This document shows, piece by piece, positions 14,933 through 17,202 of a stretch of DNA of 17,202 nt; positions within the stretch are counted from its first letter, which is position 1; every line of letters begins with the position of its first letter. The translations under genes were made by a program, and so were the position numbers. Source of the DNA: JANNYA01 sp031409855 (GTDB lineage: Bacteria > Pseudomonadota > Gammaproteobacteria > Xanthomonadales > SZUA-5); assembly GCA_031409855.1 (NCBI GenBank), contig JANNYA010000078.1, positions 1 to 17,202 on the forward strand, in the 5' to 3' direction. The notes beneath the pieces were generated by a model, which saw nothing but the letters and a program-made list of their open reading frames with translations, was not told the origin of the DNA and did no database searches.

Positions 14933-15013
14933 TCGTCTTTGCAAGCGCAGCGAAGCAATCTTGTCTTTTAGTCTGGCCGCGTTGAGATTGCTTCACTTCG
15001 TTCGCAATGACGA
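14933..15013. repeat. REP-like inverted repeat, copy 1
   Basis: The 29-base arms at 14933-14961 and 14985-15013 are inverted and match at 24 of 29 positions around a 23-base loop. The core AGCGCAGCGAAGCAATCT is shared with copy 2. Hairpins of the type CGTCATTGCGAG...GAAGCAATC are scattered through many bacterial genomes as non-coding intergenic repeats. Here it could fold in RNA downstream of the 15169-17202 gene and act as a terminator or 3' stabiliser. Confidence 0.75.
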
Positions 15014-15070
15014 GGTTACTCGAAACGCACCTTATATATAAATCAATAACTTACAGTTTTAGTTCATGGA

Positions 15071-15135
15071 GAGAGCGCAGCGAAGCAATCTAGCTTTGAA
15101 AGACGAGATTGCTTCGCTTTGCTCGCAATGACGAG
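15071..15135. repeat. REP-like inverted repeat, copy 2
   Basis: The left arm 15071-15091 pairs with 15106-15126 at 18 of 21 positions. The right arm continues to 15135 with CAATGACGAG, as in copy 1, so the left end seems shortened. It lies 34 bases past the stop of the second GGDEF-EAL gene. Confidence 0.7.
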
Positions 15136-15168
15136 TCAAGTGCGCTCGCAGAAATAGCCCGATAGCTA

Positions 15169-17202
15169 CTAAATCCTGCCCGCAGCGCGTTCTGCAACCT
15201 CAGATTCACGGTTCAAATACGCCGTTGCCGCCTCCGCCGAAAGCGGCTTGGCAATGAAATAGCCCTGAATTTCACTGCAACCCTGGGCGTCTAAATATTC
15301 CAGTTGCGCCTTCGTTTCAACACCTTCAGCCACCGTTTCCAGCTTTAAAACCCGCGCCATCGCCAAAATCATGTCGATAATTGCGGCGTCATCTGCATTT
15401 ATTCCCAAATCCCGGATAAAGGCTTTGTCGATTTTCAACTTTTGAATCGGTAACCGGCGCAAATAGCTCAAACTGGAATAGCCGGTGCCAAAGTCATCGA
15501 CCGCAATCGTAATACCTTGAGCACGAAACTCTTTCAGCATCTCGATTGAATGCTCAGGGTCGGCCATAACCAAACTTTCAGTCAACTCAAGCTCAAGCAA
15601 ATCACCGGCCAACTCGTAACGCTTTAGCAATGCTGGAATCAAAGCGTGCAAATCCCCGCGCAACAGCTGAATCGGCGAAATGTTAACTGCGATACTGATA
15701 TCAAAGCCAGCCCAGCGCCAACGCTGAAGTTGCGACAGCGCTTCATTGAGCACCCACTCACCTACCGGTGCAATCAGGCCGGTTTGTTCCAAAATTGGAA
15801 TGAAACGATCCGGTGGCACGCTGCCGAATTGCTTGTTATTCCAGCGCAACAGCGCTTCGAAGCGTTTGATGCGCTTTGCCGTCAAACAAAGTACCGGCTG
15901 ATAATGCAGCGAGAACTCCTCACGTTCGAGCGCACGCCGCAACGCGGTTTCCATGCCTATACGTTCGCGTGCGGCGGCTTCATCGTTGCCGCTAGATAGA
16001 TGCACGCTATCGCCACCCATGGCTTTGATGACCTGCATCGCGCCCACAGCAGCACGCAACAATTGATCGGCTTGCTCGCCATGCAATGGCGACACCGCGA
16101 GCCCCATGCTTGCGGTAACCGCGACTTCAGTGCTGATCACTTGCAATGGCTCAGTCAAAGCGCGCTTGATGCGCCCGCTAATTTCCAATCCTTCATCCGG
16201 GTGCACCAGTCCATCCAGCATCACCACGAACTCATCGCCGCCAAAGCGCGCGACCGAATCAAGCTCTCTAATGTTGTTGGCAATGCGCAGCGCCATGCAG
16301 CGCAACAGCTCATCGCCACCGCCATGCCCCAGACTTTCATTAATCTGAGTAAACCGATCCACGTTTAAGAAGATCAATCCGATTTGGCGGCCATTGATGA
16401 GCGCATTGCTCAAGGAGCGCGTGAGCCGACTCATAAACATCATGCGGTTCGGCAAACCCGTCAATGGATCGAAATTGGTTAGGTGTTTAACTTCGATTTC
16501 AGCGCGCTTGCGATCCGTCAAATCATTCAAAACCGCAACAATCGAGGCCTGTTCGCCCGCGCGTTCCGGAATGAGTGAAAGCTCGACAGCAACAAAAAAA
16601 TCCTCGCCGGTACGTTTTTTTAGCCAAAGCTCACCCGACCAAGCACCCAAATCAATGGCACGATTGAGCAAATTGACCATCAGCGTCGGATCCAGTCGTG
16701 ACGATCCCAACGACACCCAATTTAGGCTGGTCAATTCACCGATATTGTGTCCGCTCATACGCTCAAATGCCGGGTTTACTGTGCGCAAAGTGCCGTCCGC
16801 ACGCATGACCATCACGCCCTCAGAAATACTATGCAATGCTTCTTGTGCAATCAGCAGCTGCTGATCATTGGCGCGGGTCGCACTGATATTCGCTGCAGTT
16901 CCGGCGATGCGCAAAATTTTCCCGTCGCTGTCGCGCTCGGTCACTTTCGCGCGCGAACGTACCCAAATGTAATCGCCCGTTAAAGTACGCACCCGGTGTT
17001 CAGACAAAAACTCCGCCGACTCACCCGCCAACACCCGGCGCATTCGCAAATCTACTGCGGCCAAATCATCGGGATGCAGCGCACTTTTTAGCCACGTGAC
17101 ACCTGGGATTTCACCGTTTTCATTGGAACCGTAAAGCTGATGCATGCCTGTTCGACGAATTATATCGGCACTTAAATCCCATTCCCAAAATACACTGTCG
17201 TT
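15169..17202 (-). CDS. PAS-PAS-GGDEF-EAL protein, 5' end beyond the window
   Basis: The visible part is 677 residues. The frame is open to the window edge, and the 19 codons before the first Met (…FWEWDLSADIIRRTG) continue a PAS fold, so the true start lies outside. Order: PAS_3-type domain with PAC (about 1-115, HPDD, EHRVRT, YIWVRSRAK), second PAS (about 118-230), GGDEF (about 235-395), EAL (about 410-665). The signature is intact (RFGGDEF near 320) and an RELD inhibitory site precedes it. However, the first metal-binding Asp of the LDxDxF strand is Asn (FLNVDRF), which predicts weak or no cyclase activity. The EAL half keeps EALLRW (about 447), NIS, TES, DDFGTGYSS, KIDK, AEGVET and QGYF, so phosphodiesterase activity is likely. 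It is a paralogue of the neighbouring 1549-residue sensor; whether it also has propellers cannot be seen. Confidence 0.9.
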   Translation of the reverse strand, partial: NDSVFWEWDLSADIIRRTGMHQLYGSNENGEIPGVTWLKSALHPDDLAAVDLRMRRVLAGESAEFLSEHRVRTLTGDYIWVRSRAKVTERDSDGKILRIAGTAANISATRANDQQLLIAQEALHSISEGVMVMRADGTLRTVNPAFERMSGHNIGELTSLNWVSLGSSRLDPTLMVNLLNRAIDLGAWSGELWLKKRTGEDFFVAVELSLIPERAGEQASIVAVLNDLTDRKRAEIEVKHLTNFDPLTGLPNRMMFMSRLTRSLSNALINGRQIGLIFLNVDRFTQINESLGHGGGDELLRCMALRIANNIRELDSVARFGGDEFVVMLDGLVHPDEGLEISGRIKRALTEPLQVISTEVAVTASMGLAVSPLHGEQADQLLRAAVGAMQVIKAMGGDSVHLSSGNDEAAARERIGMETALRRALEREEFSLHYQPVLCLTAKRIKRFEALLRWNNKQFGSVPPDRFIPILEQTGLIAPVGEWVLNEALSQLQRWRWAGFDISIAVNISPIQLLRGDLHALIPALLKRYELAGDLLELELTESLVMADPEHSIEMLKEFRAQGITIAVDDFGTGYSSLSYLRRLPIQKLKIDKAFIRDLGINADDAAIIDMILAMARVLKLETVAEGVETKAQLEYLDAQGCSEIQGYFIAKPLSAEAATAYLNRESEVAERAAGRI

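Larger units (their letters stand above)
14780..15168. other. 389-base gap between the two GGDEF-EAL genes
   Basis: No gene was found on either strand. The gap holds two inverted-repeat elements and one arm fragment of the same repeat family (listed separately), separated by AT-rich spacers such as CTTATATATAAATC. The promoter of the 1549-residue sensor must lie in its left part. Only a TATTCT close to the start was noticed, without a matching -35. Confidence 0.6.

Noticed and set aside
14933..15135. CRISPR array
   Set aside because: There are only two and a half copies, each an inverted pair rather than a direct repeat, with unequal spacing and no cas genes.
17143..17145. Start codon of the second GGDEF-EAL gene
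   Set aside because: The frame is open to the window edge and the codons before this ATG continue the PAS sequence, so it is an internal Met of a truncated gene.

Overview
The window looks like chromosomal DNA from a gammaproteobacterium, most likely a member of the Lysobacterales/Xanthomonadales group. This is inferred from gene content: a very large Reg_prop/Y_Y_Y–PAS–GGDEF–EAL sensor, a Tat-exported flavin amine oxidase, a Zwf with a Met in its GDLAxR(K/M)L motif, and a moderate G+C content judged by eye. It is densely coded. No tRNA, rRNA, CRISPR array or insertion sequence was seen.

Left part, minus strand (about 1-5644): a small exported protein of unknown function, radC, a doc/AbrB-type toxin-antitoxin pair with its own promoter and a palindromic operator candidate, and then the most striking locus. 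That locus is a two-gene unit read 5644 to 2286. The first gene encodes one polypeptide that joins a complete photoactive yellow protein (PYP) to a complete tyrosine ammonia-lyase (TAL). The second, overlapping gene encodes the PYP-type p-coumarate:CoA ligase. Together they hold the blue-light receptor apoprotein and both enzymes needed to make its p-coumaroyl chromophore from tyrosine (Tyr to p-coumarate to p-coumaroyl-CoA to thioester on Cys69). PYP residue numbering (Tyr42, Glu46, Arg52, Cys69, Met100) matches the Halorhodospira prototype position for position. The TAL has the His-Leu selectivity pair of tyrosine-specific enzymes. The ligase has an N-terminal part that resembles an acyl carrier domain.

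Middle part, plus strand (5843-10089): a divergently read Tat-secreted FAD amine oxidase, a small exported two-cysteine protein, and zwf-pgl, the first two steps of the oxidative pentose-phosphate/Entner-Doudoroff route.

Right part, minus strand (10130-17202): two related membrane or signalling proteins with PAS-PAS-GGDEF-EAL ends. The first is complete (1549 residues, two beta-propellers of Reg_prop repeats plus Y_Y_Y). The second is cut by the window edge. The 389-base gap between them holds copies of a dispersed hairpin (REP-like) repeat. The first protein looks competent for both synthesis and hydrolysis of c-di-GMP. The second has an Asp-to-Asn change at a GGDEF metal ligand and may be mainly a phosphodiesterase. 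Whether the PYP-TAL photoreceptor signals to these c-di-GMP proteins is an open inference.
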